DNA of 64,000 bases from Shewanella sp. c952 (GTDB lineage Bacteria; Pseudomonadota; Gammaproteobacteria; Enterobacterales; Shewanellaceae), in the NCBI RefSeq assembly GCF_019654975.1, contig NZ_BPEW01000001.1:1-64000 (forward strand). Direction: 5' to 3'. The notes beneath the pieces are model-generated. The model was not told the DNA's origin. It saw only the letters and a list, made by a program, of their open reading frames with translations, and made no database searches. This document shows, piece after piece, positions 57,416 through 64,000 of this stretch (position 1 is its first letter; every line of letters starts with the position of its first letter). The position numbers were made by a program, and so were the translations under genes.

Positions 57416-59319
57416 TCATCGTGACCGCTGGTCATGTCGACCATGGTAAAACTCGATTGATTGAAGCGATAACGGGCACTGACGCCGATAGGTTACCCGA
57501 AGAAAAGCTGCGGGGTATGACGATTGAACTGGGTTATGCCTTTATGGATGTGGCAGATGGTCAACGCTTGGCTTTTGTTGATGTGCCGGGGCATACAAAG
57601 TTCATCAATACCATGTTGGCTGGGGTTAGCAGCGCCAAACACGCCTTACTTATTATCGCCTGTGATGACGGCATCATGCCACAAACAACAGAGCATCTCG
57701 CTATTTTACAGCTGCTGGATCTTGAGCATTTAGTTGTCGTACTAACGAAAAAAGACAACGTTGATGACGCTCGCATAGCAGCGGTTAAGCTTCAGGTGGC
57801 ATCGCTATTACAGCACTACGGAAAACAAAGTCCCATCTATGTCGTATCGGCACTAACAGGCTGCGGGATCCCTGAACTAAGCAAGGCCATTAAGCAGCTG
57901 GCGCTAACTGAAGTGCAGCTCGTTAAGCAACGACAGCAGCAAACAAGTTTTCGCATGGCTATCGATAGGGTTTTTACGGTTAAAGGATCAGGGCTGGTGG
58001 CCACTGGCACTGTAATCAGCGGTAAGGTCAATGAAGGCCAAAGCCTCTATCTTTCAGGGCAAAGCAAGGCTGTTAAGGTTCGAACACTTCATAGCCAAGG
58101 GAAAGTGAGCAATCATGGCCAAAGTGGTCAACGCGTTGCGCTCAACCTAACAGGGGTTAATCAACATCGTGGTGCTCAACGCGGTGACTGGCTAACGGCC
58201 TTATCCCCACTGGAGCCCGCTAACGTTATCTGTGGCGTACTCGATAGTCATTTGCCATTCAAACATTGGCAAAGCGTGCAAATTCACCTCGGTAATAGCC
58301 ATACCACTGCGCGACTTGGTTTATTGCAAACACTGTCTGCTAACCAAGCATTAATAGAACTTCAGTGCGAGCATCCATTCGCTTGTGTAGAGCAAGAGAA
58401 GATCATTATTCGCGATGCAGCAGCCAAGACTACACTTGGCGCAATGCGAGTGCTCGATATTACGCCGCTTAAGCGAGGCAAGCGCAGCCCAGAACGATTG
58501 AGATTTTTAAACACGTTAAGGCAGTGCACCACGCTCAACGCGAGCTTAAAAGCTCAAACTGCCGAACATTGCCTGCAAAAGTCTGCTTTCATGTGGGCCA
58601 ATCAGTTGAGCCAATTAAATGATGCTGTACTGCTCGATAATGAGGTGATTGAAGCTGGCGGTTATTTGCTATCAAAGTCGCTAAATACACAAATCGAAGT
58701 TCAGCTACTGGGACTAGTTAGTGATTATCATCAAGCCTCACCAGAGCTATTAGGGCTGACGCTCAATCGCTTGCAGCGCATGACCCACGGACAATATCCG
58801 CTCCCCATTTTAGTTTATGTTAGCGATAACTTATGTGAGCAAAAGCGCCTGCACTGCACTAGAGGCTTGTTTCATCGGCCGCTGCATAACTTAACGTTAT
58901 CAGATAATGAGCAACAGCTATGGATGTTAATTAAGCAGCAGATGCTAGTGGAAAGAGGGCCGTTGTGGTCATCAGAGCTGGCTAAATGGCATAACGTGGA
59001 CTTGAGGATCGTGCGTCAGCTTTGCCGCAAGCTGATTCAATTGGGTTACATCTCCGCGATTATTAAAGATCGTTATGTATTAACTGAAAGTCTCTATTTC
59101 TACGCCAATGTCATACGCGAACAGATTAATGCACATGGAGAGATAAAAACAGCCGACTTTAATTCCATTACTAAATTAGGCCGAAAGGCGAGTATTCAAC
59201 TTCTCGAGTTTTATGACCGCAGTGGATTAACTTGGAGGAAGAAGAAGGATAATTCTAGAGTCATAAGAGATAGCAGTAATTTTATATTAAGTGATTTGGC
59301 GGAAGAACATAGGAGTTGA
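57412..59319 (+). CDS. selB: selenocysteine-specific elongation factor SelB
   Basis: A 635-residue translation GTPase that delivers Sec-tRNA(Sec) to UGA codons marked by a SECIS hairpin. The G1 loop GHVDHGKT (7-14), DVPGHTKF (G3) and TKKD in place of NKxD (G4) are visible. The C-terminal half is the set of winged helices that bind SECIS RNA. The last 23 bp of the gene, up to and including its stop, are the complement of the 3' end of the tRNA-Sec gene. It overlaps selA by 4 bp. Confidence 0.97.
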   Translation: MIIVTAGHVDHGKTRLIEAITGTDADRLPEEKLRGMTIELGYAFMDVADGQRLAFVDVPGHTKFINTMLAGVSSAKHALLIIACDDGIMPQTTEHLAILQLLDLEHLVVVLTKKDNVDDARIAAVKLQVASLLQHYGKQSPIYVVSALTGCGIPELSKAIKQLALTEVQLVKQRQQQTSFRMAIDRVFTVKGSGLVATGTVISGKVNEGQSLYLSGQSKAVKVRTLHSQGKVSNHGQSGQRVALNLTGVNQHRGAQRGDWLTALSPLEPANVICGVLDSHLPFKHWQSVQIHLGNSHTTARLGLLQTLSANQALIELQCEHPFACVEQEKIIIRDAAAKTTLGAMRVLDITPLKRGKRSPERLRFLNTLRQCTTLNASLKAQTAEHCLQKSAFMWANQLSQLNDAVLLDNEVIEAGGYLLSKSLNTQIEVQLLGLVSDYHQASPELLGLTLNRLQRMTHGQYPLPILVYVSDNLCEQKRLHCTRGLFHRPLHNLTLSDNEQQLWMLIKQQMLVERGPLWSSELAKWHNVDLRIVRQLCRKLIQLGYISAIIKDRYVLTESLYFYANVIREQINAHGEIKTADFNSITKLGRKASIQLLEFYDRSGLTWRKKKDNSRVIRDSSNFILSDLAEEHRS

Positions 59320-59391
59320 ACCTACCCAGGACTGCTGGCAGCCCTACCTGGATTTGAAATCCAGACGTTTCACCGGAAACGACGTTCTTCC
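59297..59391 (-). tRNA. selC: tRNA-Sec (selenocysteine), anticodon UCA
   Basis: 95 nt on the minus strand: 8-bp acceptor GGAAGAAC paired with GTTCTTCC, discriminator G and encoded CCA; a D arm closed by CCGG; an anticodon arm CTGGAT-TTCA-AATCCAG with TCA; a long variable arm GGGCTGCCAGCAGTCCT; and the T arm GTAGGTTCAACTCCTAT. This matches E. coli tRNA-Sec in length and layout. It is antisense to the end of selB, with which it shares 23 bp. The candidate promoter lies at 59407-59435. Confidence 0.97.
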
Positions 59392-59406
59392 TTAACACTT
59401 GCAAGA

Positions 59407-59435
59407 ATAATAGAGAATTGTTTTTTACTAAACAA
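59407..59435 (-). promoter_or_regulatory. candidate sigma-70 promoter of selC
   Basis: On the minus strand, TTGTTT (59435-59430), a 17-bp spacer, then TATTAT (59412-59407). The start would be about 59400, nine bases before the mature tRNA 5' end. Confidence 0.6.
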
Positions 59436-59539
59436 TATCAGTTGCTTTATGAATTGAGTAAATGTGAATCCAACAATCATTTATCGATATGAATGGTCAA
59501 CAGTGGGACATTATTTACCAGAACAAATGGAAATTCACG

Positions 59540-60403
59540 ATGACGGAACTTGTGTGTGGACTAAATAATATTACCGAACAAGCTGAAGTGACTTGTTTTA
59601 GAAATGATAGAGAACAGGCATTAATAGAAACCATCGCGAAAGAAGTTCGAGTTGCATTGATCTATAACGGTATATCACATGTGGTAATGATGGCTTGCCC
59701 AACCGCATTGAGAGAGTTCGCCATCGGATTTAGTCTATCTGAATCGATAATTGGTGAAGTGAAAGATATTCGCTCGATTGAAGTTGAGCCCATAACAGCT
59801 GGCGTCTTAGTGCATATAACGATTAGCCCAAGAAGCTTTGCGCATCTTAAATCCCATCGACGCAGCCTTGCAGGTCGAACTGGCTGTGGGCTTTGTGGTG
59901 TTGAACAGATAGAGCAAACTCTTAAACCCACGATTAGAGTTGAAAATAGTAATAAATTTAATCTTAACAGCTTAAAAAAGGCATTAGCTTACTTACATAA
60001 GCATCAAACTACATTTAATTTGACTGGGGCCACACATGCAGCTGCTATGTTATCTGCAGAAGGTGATATTATATCCTGCTTTGAAGATGTTGGTCGTCAT
60101 GTCGCCCTCGATAAATTAATTGGTCATACTGCAATTAATAATGATTCGCGTCAGGCAGCGTTATTGTTAACCAGTCGCGCTAGTTTTGAAATGGTACAAA
60201 AAGCAGCCACTGCAAACATTAGTATTGTATTTGCGATTTCTTCTGCTACGTCGTTAGCGATAGAAATAGCGCATAAGTCGAATATAACCTTGGTTGGGTT
60301 TTGTCGTGAAAATAGAGTGACAATATATACTCATCCGCAAAGGTTGTATTTGTGTAATAAAACACTAAGTAATGTTAATCGTAATAACTTAGCTGTAATG
60401 TGA
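59540..60403 (+). CDS. fdhD: formate dehydrogenase sulfur carrier/sulfurtransferase FdhD
   Basis: A 287-residue protein that moves sulfur from IscS to the molybdenum cofactor of formate dehydrogenase. The catalytic CXXC is C116/C119 in GRTGCGLCGVE. The family blocks LREFAIGFSLSE, GATHAAAML, CFEDVGRHVALDKLIG and LLTSRASFEMVQKA are present. The start at 59540 has GGAAA about 10 bp upstream and fits the length of E. coli FdhD (277); a longer in-frame start at 59489 lacks a ribosome-binding site. It is transcribed away from selC. Confidence 0.96.
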   Translation: MTELVCGLNNITEQAEVTCFRNDREQALIETIAKEVRVALIYNGISHVVMMACPTALREFAIGFSLSESIIGEVKDIRSIEVEPITAGVLVHITISPRSFAHLKSHRRSLAGRTGCGLCGVEQIEQTLKPTIRVENSNKFNLNSLKKALAYLHKHQTTFNLTGATHAAAMLSAEGDIISCFEDVGRHVALDKLIGHTAINNDSRQAALLLTSRASFEMVQKAATANISIVFAISSATSLAIEIAHKSNITLVGFCRENRVTIYTHPQRLYLCNKTLSNVNRNNLAVM

Positions 60404-60426
60404 AAATAGAACTTGGTAATTTAAAT

Positions 60427-61674
60427 ATGTGGTTAACTTTTAAAAATAAATTCTTTATTCAATTCTGGTCACCTTTTGCAGCAGTAATTGCAGCGGGTAT
60501 CTTATCGACCTACTTTTTTGGTCTCACTGGATCTCTTTGGGCCGTGACGGGTGAGTTCACTCGTTGGGGTGGGCATATCATGCAATGGTTTGGTGCGGAG
60601 CCTGAAACGTGGCAGTACTTTAAAATTATCGGCCTTGAGGGGACACCACTCGATCGGGTTGGTGGCGTGATGATTATTGGTATGTTTGGTGGTTGTTTGG
60701 CAGCTGTGCTTTGGGCTAATAACATGAAACTGCGCATGCCTAGTAGTAAAAAACGTATCGCGCAGGCATTAGCCGGCGGCATGATCGCTGGCTTTGGAGC
60801 TCGTTTGGCGATGGGGTGTAATCTTGCCGCTTTTTTCACTGGAATTCCGCAGTTTACCTTACATGCTTGGTTATTTGCTTTTGCAGCCGCAGCAGGAACT
60901 TATCTTGGGGCTAAAATTACTTTACTGCCCTTTATCCGCTCAAAGGCAACCGTTAAGCTAGGGGGCTTAACGAAAATGGCCATACCTCATCCTAACCAAG
61001 TGAAGAATCGCTTTCGATTGGGTTGGGTGGTGTTTGGCGCAATGATCGCGGGCTCATTCTATATCATGAACAGCTCCCAAAAACTTGGTTTTGCTATGTT
61101 AATGGGGGTTGTGTTTGGCTTACTGATTGAGCGAGCGCAGATCTGTTTTACGTCGGCTTTTAGAGATATGTGGATCACAGGCCGTACTCATATGGCGAAA
61201 GCGATCATCCTTGGGATGGCGGTAAGTGTTATTGGCATTTATAGCTACGTGCAGCTGGGAATGACACCGAAAACGTTGTGGGCAGGGCCTAATGCCGTGA
61301 TCGGCGGTTTGCTGTTTGGCATTGGTATTGTTATTGCTGGTGGCTGTGAAACGGGCTGGATGTATCGTGCATTAGAGGGGCAAGTGCATTTTTGGTGGGT
61401 GGGGATCGGCAATATTATTGGCGCCACTGTTTTAGCTTACTACTGGGATGTATTTTCAGGTCCATTGGCAACTCAATGGGACAGGGTGAACTTGCTCGAT
61501 GTCTTCGGGCCATTAGGGGGCTTAGCGGTGACTTATTTGTTACTCGGTCTGTCCTTTTTGCTGATCCTATTGTGGGAAAGACACTTTTTTAAGCAGCAGA
61601 GTGTAACAAATTCAATACCATGTTCTGCTGTGTCACAACAAGAGTTGGTTAACGCTATGACTAAAACACACTAA
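60427..61674 (+). CDS. yedE: YedE-family selenium-associated membrane transporter
   Basis: A 415-residue polytopic membrane protein. It aligns closely with E. coli YedE, with FWSPFAAVIAAGILSTYFFG at the start, VTGEFTRWGGHIMQWFG, GARLAMGCNLAAFFTGIPQF and IERAQICFTSAFRDMW. Two conserved Cys sites (GCNLAAFF and CFTSAF) may handle thiosulfate-like or selenium substrates. Proposed to import selenium or sulfur compounds; not proven by sequence. The ATG at 60427 was preferred to a GTG at 60400 by alignment. Confidence 0.92.
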   Translation: MWLTFKNKFFIQFWSPFAAVIAAGILSTYFFGLTGSLWAVTGEFTRWGGHIMQWFGAEPETWQYFKIIGLEGTPLDRVGGVMIIGMFGGCLAAVLWANNMKLRMPSSKKRIAQALAGGMIAGFGARLAMGCNLAAFFTGIPQFTLHAWLFAFAAAAGTYLGAKITLLPFIRSKATVKLGGLTKMAIPHPNQVKNRFRLGWVVFGAMIAGSFYIMNSSQKLGFAMLMGVVFGLLIERAQICFTSAFRDMWITGRTHMAKAIILGMAVSVIGIYSYVQLGMTPKTLWAGPNAVIGGLLFGIGIVIAGGCETGWMYRALEGQVHFWWVGIGNIIGATVLAYYWDVFSGPLATQWDRVNLLDVFGPLGGLAVTYLLLGLSFLLILLWERHFFKQQSVTNSIPCSAVSQQELVNAMTKTH

Positions 61675-61759
61675 TCGTGCCGCTAACATCCCTTTTATAA
61701 ACGAATTCAATTTACCGAGAGCTCAAGATAATTTGAGCCTATTTTGCTGAGGATCATTT

Positions 61760-61996
61760 ATGACCGAATCTGTTGTGGCTGATTATAATTTAGAAATTTA
61801 TGGTGAGCCATGCCCTTACCCTGCAGTCGCTACGCTTGAAGCGATGGCGTCGTTAAAGCCTGGTGAAGTGCTAGAAGTGCTGACAGACTGTTCGCAATCT
61901 ATCAATAATATCCCTAGCGATGCACGTAATCACGGCTATGAAGTACTTGATATTAGTCAGCAAGGTGTAATGCTGCGATATTTAATCAGGCGATAA
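61760..61996 (+). CDS. yedF: YedF, TusA-like sulfurtransferase-family protein
   Basis: A 78-residue SirA/TusA-fold protein. The catalytic CPYP motif is in YGEPCPYPAVATLEAM, the TusA/YedF signature; DCSQSINNIPSDARNHGYEV follows, as in E. coli YedF. Always found next to yedE in selenium-related loci. Its role in selenium handling is inferred. A terminator follows. Confidence 0.93.
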   Translation: MTESVVADYNLEIYGEPCPYPAVATLEAMASLKPGEVLEVLTDCSQSINNIPSDARNHGYEVLDISQQGVMLRYLIRR

Positions 61997-62055
61997 TCGC
62001 TGCAAACTCAATATAGTGAGTCGGGATTAATAATGCTTTATTGGTCGCGCGATAC

Positions 62056-62081
62056 AAAGGCACTCATTGAGTGCCTTTTTT
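62056..62081 (+). terminator. terminator after yedEF
   Basis: The same stem as at 49508-49533 (AAAGGCACTCA/TGAGTGCCTTT) with a T run, 59 bp after yedF. Confidence 0.93.
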
Positions 62082-62168
62082 ATGCTAATTTAGTAATGAA
62101 TAAAAAATTTGCTAATCAGCCAACTGCTGATACTGATTGGTAAAACAAACACATCGTAAGGATACTTG

Positions 62169-62819
62169 ATGAAAAAATTACTGACGCTGCTACTTTTGAC
62201 CTTTGTCGTTGTGGGTTGCGGTGATAAAAATGCAATCGATGCCAATTATGTTGAAGGCGTTAACTATCGTGCGCTTGCAACTCCGATTGTGACAAGCGGT
62301 GAGCAGGTCGAAGTGATGGAGTTTTTTTGGTATGGCTGTCCACATTGTGAGTCATTTGAGAAACCGCTGCACCAATGGCAAAAAACAATGGCTGCAGATG
62401 TTCGCCTAGTGCAGTCACCCGCCATTTGGAATGATCTAATGAAGTTGCACGCCAAGGTATTTTTCATCGTGCAAAATATGCCTGCTGGCGATAAGGCACA
62501 TGCTGCGCTGTTTCAAGAAGTGATGGGATTGCGAGAGATCCGTGATATTAAACTGCAAACACAAAAGATGGCTGAGTTTTTACAGCGTTTCGGCCTTAGT
62601 CAGACAGACTTTGAACGACAATTGGCATCGGCAGAGATCAACCAGCAGCTTGCTCAAGCCATTAAGCTTATGTCTCAGTCTGAAATCGATGGTACGCCTT
62701 CAATTGTGGTAAATGGCCGCTACTTAGTACTGAATCAGTCAGCAAAGAGTTTTGAGCAGGTATTGGATATTACTCGCTTTCTGGTTGAGAAAGAGAAAGG
62801 GCGTTTAGCTGCGAATTAA
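62169..62819 (+). CDS. DsbA-family thiol:disulfide oxidoreductase lipoprotein
   Basis: A 216-residue thioredoxin-fold protein with a DsbA-type CPHC at C57-C60 in EFFWYGCPHC and a cis-proline loop GTPSIVVNGRYL. A likely lipobox VVGC (C17) follows a hydrophobic leader, so it is predicted to be a membrane-tethered periplasmic oxidoreductase, unlike soluble DsbA. The start is the ATG at 62169 with AAGGA before it. It lies 2 bp upstream of a DCC-family gene. Confidence 0.88.
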   Translation: MKKLLTLLLLTFVVVGCGDKNAIDANYVEGVNYRALATPIVTSGEQVEVMEFFWYGCPHCESFEKPLHQWQKTMAADVRLVQSPAIWNDLMKLHAKVFFIVQNMPAGDKAHAALFQEVMGLREIRDIKLQTQKMAEFLQRFGLSQTDFERQLASAEINQQLAQAIKLMSQSEIDGTPSIVVNGRYLVLNQSAKSFEQVLDITRFLVEKEKGRLAAN

Positions 62820-62821
62820 CG

Positions 62822-63238
62822 GTGGGGATAGTGCAAGCTCAATCACAGATAATCATCTTTGATGGCATATGTAATCTATGCCACGGTGCAGTTAATTTCG
62901 TGATTAACCACGATAGCCACGAGCAGTTTGTGTTTGCCTCGCTGCAATCGAATGTGGGTAAAAGGTACTTGTCTAAGTTCGGCGTTTCTGAGGTTGCTTT
63001 AGATAGCGTGATATTGATAAAGGCAGGTAAATGCTATTTGCGCAGTGATGCGGCGATTGAAATTGCAATGTCTCTTGATGCACCTTGGTCGTTATTACGT
63101 TTTAGTCGTTTTTTGCCGAAAATAATACGTGATGGACTTTATAATGCGCTGGCGAAACGTCGTTACGCATTATTTGGCACTCGAGCTATATGTTTGATAC
63201 CAACTGTCGCACTTAGCAAACGTTTTATCGAAGACTGA
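62822..63238 (+). CDS. DCC-family (DUF393) thiol-disulfide oxidoreductase-like protein
   Basis: A 138-residue protein with the family signature near the N terminus, IIFDGICNLCHGAVNF, where DXXCXXC is the presumed redox site. The C-terminal half, LFGTRAICLIPTVALSKRF, is typical. The start is uncertain: a GTG at 62822 or another at 62831. It probably forms an operon with the DsbA-like lipoprotein. The function is unknown; a role in thiol redox is inferred from the motif. Confidence 0.85.
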   Translation: MGIVQAQSQIIIFDGICNLCHGAVNFVINHDSHEQFVFASLQSNVGKRYLSKFGVSEVALDSVILIKAGKCYLRSDAAIEIAMSLDAPWSLLRFSRFLPKIIRDGLYNALAKRRYALFGTRAICLIPTVALSKRFIED

Positions 63239-63257
63239 TATCCAAATTAAAACCAAT

Positions 63258-63284
63258 AAAAAAGGCACTCAATGAGTGCCTTTT
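63258..63284. terminator. bidirectional terminator
   Basis: AAAAAAGGCACTC/GAGTGCCTTTT between the convergent DCC-family and YebC-family genes. It is a near copy of the stems at 49508 and 62056, with the central bases inverted. Confidence 0.9.
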
Positions 63285-63311
63285 CTGTATCAATATTACC
63301 TTTAGATAAGC

Positions 63312-64000
63312 TTATGCTTGCTCTGGTAATTCAGCGTTGTGGTAGATGTTTTGCACATCATCACAATCTTCAAGTGCTGCATAAAACTGCTCAAACTGTT
63401 CAACTTCTTCTGCATCAGTAATCGCTGTCATGGTTTGCGGTACGAAAGTAATCTCTTCCATAACATAATCAGTATCAGCAGGTAATTCAGCCGTTAATGC
63501 CGTTTTAACTTTGAAGAACTCAGTATGTGGTGCGTAAACGCTGATCATGCCGTCATCAAGCTCAACGTCAGTCACATCAACGTCAGCCATCATTAGCATT
63601 TCAAGAATGGCATCTTCATCGTCACCTGCAAATACGAATACTGCTTGGTGATCAAACATGTGACCTACGGTACCTGGTCCACCTAATTTAGCGTGGTTCT
63701 TAACGAACGCTTGGCGCACTTGAGTGAAGGTACGCTTACCGTTATCGGTTAGGCAATCTGCAATGACCATGCAGCCACCAGGGCCAAAGCCTTCGTAACG
63801 TGCTGATTCATAATCTTCACCGCCACCGCCACGCGCTTTCTCAATTGCACGCTCAATAACGTGAGCAGGAACCTGGTCTTTTTTGGCCTTGGAAATCATT
63901 TGGCGTAACGCTAAGTTACCTTCAGGATCGAAACCACCATTTTTAGCACAAACGTAGAGTTCTTTTCCGTATCTGGAATAGATTTTTGTTTTCTGCCCAG
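63312..64000 (-). CDS. YebC/PmpR-family regulator (YeeN-like), 5' end beyond the window
   Basis: The frame stays open from the window edge to the stop at 63312, about 229 residues. The visible part begins [22 protein letters not shown], which matches the start region of E. coli YeeN rather than YebC; then come [38 protein letters not shown] and [19 protein letters not shown]. The start codon is not in the window. YebC-family proteins act as regulators or in translation past difficult motifs; the exact role of YeeN-type members is unsettled. Confidence 0.92.
   Translation of the reverse strand, partial: GQKTKIYSRYGKELYVCAKNGGFDPEGNLALRQMISKAKKDQVPAHVIERAIEKARGGGGEDYESARYEGFGPGGCMVIADCLTDNGKRTFTQVRQAFVKNHAKLGGPGTVGHMFDHQAVFVFAGDDEDAILEMLMMADVDVTDVELDDGMISVYAPHTEFFKVKTALTAELPADTDYVMEEITFVPQTMTAITDAEEVEQFEQFYAALEDCDDVQNIYHNAELPEQA

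Noticed and set aside
59489-59539. Longer start for FdhD
   Set aside because: No ribosome-binding site precedes it, and the extra 17 residues are absent from the family.

Overview
The window is a stretch of gammaproteobacterial chromosome that looks like Shewanella. Three things point there: a nadC-ampD-ampE-pdhR-aceEF-lpd block followed by a propeller GGDEF/EAL protein, an M13 peptidase and acnB; a MerR regulator next to an SO_0444-type Cu/Zn permease after purHD; and a complete formate dehydrogenase-N/selenocysteine cluster. No phage, transposase, CRISPR array or foreign island is evident. The genus call rests on recalled gene order and protein similarity, not on a search.

Layout. 1-885: the tail of an rRNA operon (last bases of 23S, a 5S gene, a terminator), then decayed duplicates of the 5S 3' end plus its terminator. 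885-7759 (minus): mutT-yacG-zapD-coaE, then the type IV pilus genes pilD-pilC-pilB-pilA. 7772-9219: a long, mostly empty intergenic stretch with two weak small membrane ORFs. 9220-11743: nadC divergent from ampD-ampE. 12000-19070: the pyruvate dehydrogenase operon pdhR-aceE-aceF-lpdA, with a near-perfect PdhR operator before pdhR. 19229-28210: a 1499-residue transmembrane c-di-GMP protein, a patatin/outer-membrane-barrel protein and a lipoprotein M13 peptidase. 28703-34585: HAD phosphatase, acnB, rsd and hemE, with a strong candidate small RNA between rsd and hemE. 34761-35026: a MITE-like element. 35384-39247 (minus): two spondin_N-type secreted proteins followed by a response regulator and histidine kinase. 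39447-43760: an SDR enzyme, a 72-residue orphan and a 996-residue Ig-like repeat lipoprotein. 44129-47320 (minus): purH-purD followed by a decayed copy of the purD 3' end. 47549-49482: a MerR-type promoter, a ZntR-like regulator and a Cys-rich Cu/Zn efflux permease. 50368-61996: the selenium/formate island. 62169-64000: a DsbA-like lipoprotein, a DCC-family protein and a YebC-family gene cut by the window edge.

How the genes work together. The 50-62 kb island is self-consistent. FdhA carries an in-frame TGA (selenocysteine 194) followed by a SECIS-like hairpin. FdhB and FdhC complete a periplasm-facing formate:quinone oxidoreductase. FdhE and FdhD serve its maturation. SelA and SelB make and deliver Sec-tRNA, and tRNA-Sec (selC) lies antisense at the 3' end of selB. 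YedE and YedF are selenium-associated transport/sulfurtransferase-like proteins. Only selD is missing from the set within the window.

The most noteworthy observations are the tRNA-Sec/selB antisense overlap, the promoter-and-terminator-bounded RNA upstream of rsd, the gene-tail relics after the 5S and purD genes, the spondin/two-component cluster, and the three near-identical terminators. I did not find a convincing wholly new multi-gene system.
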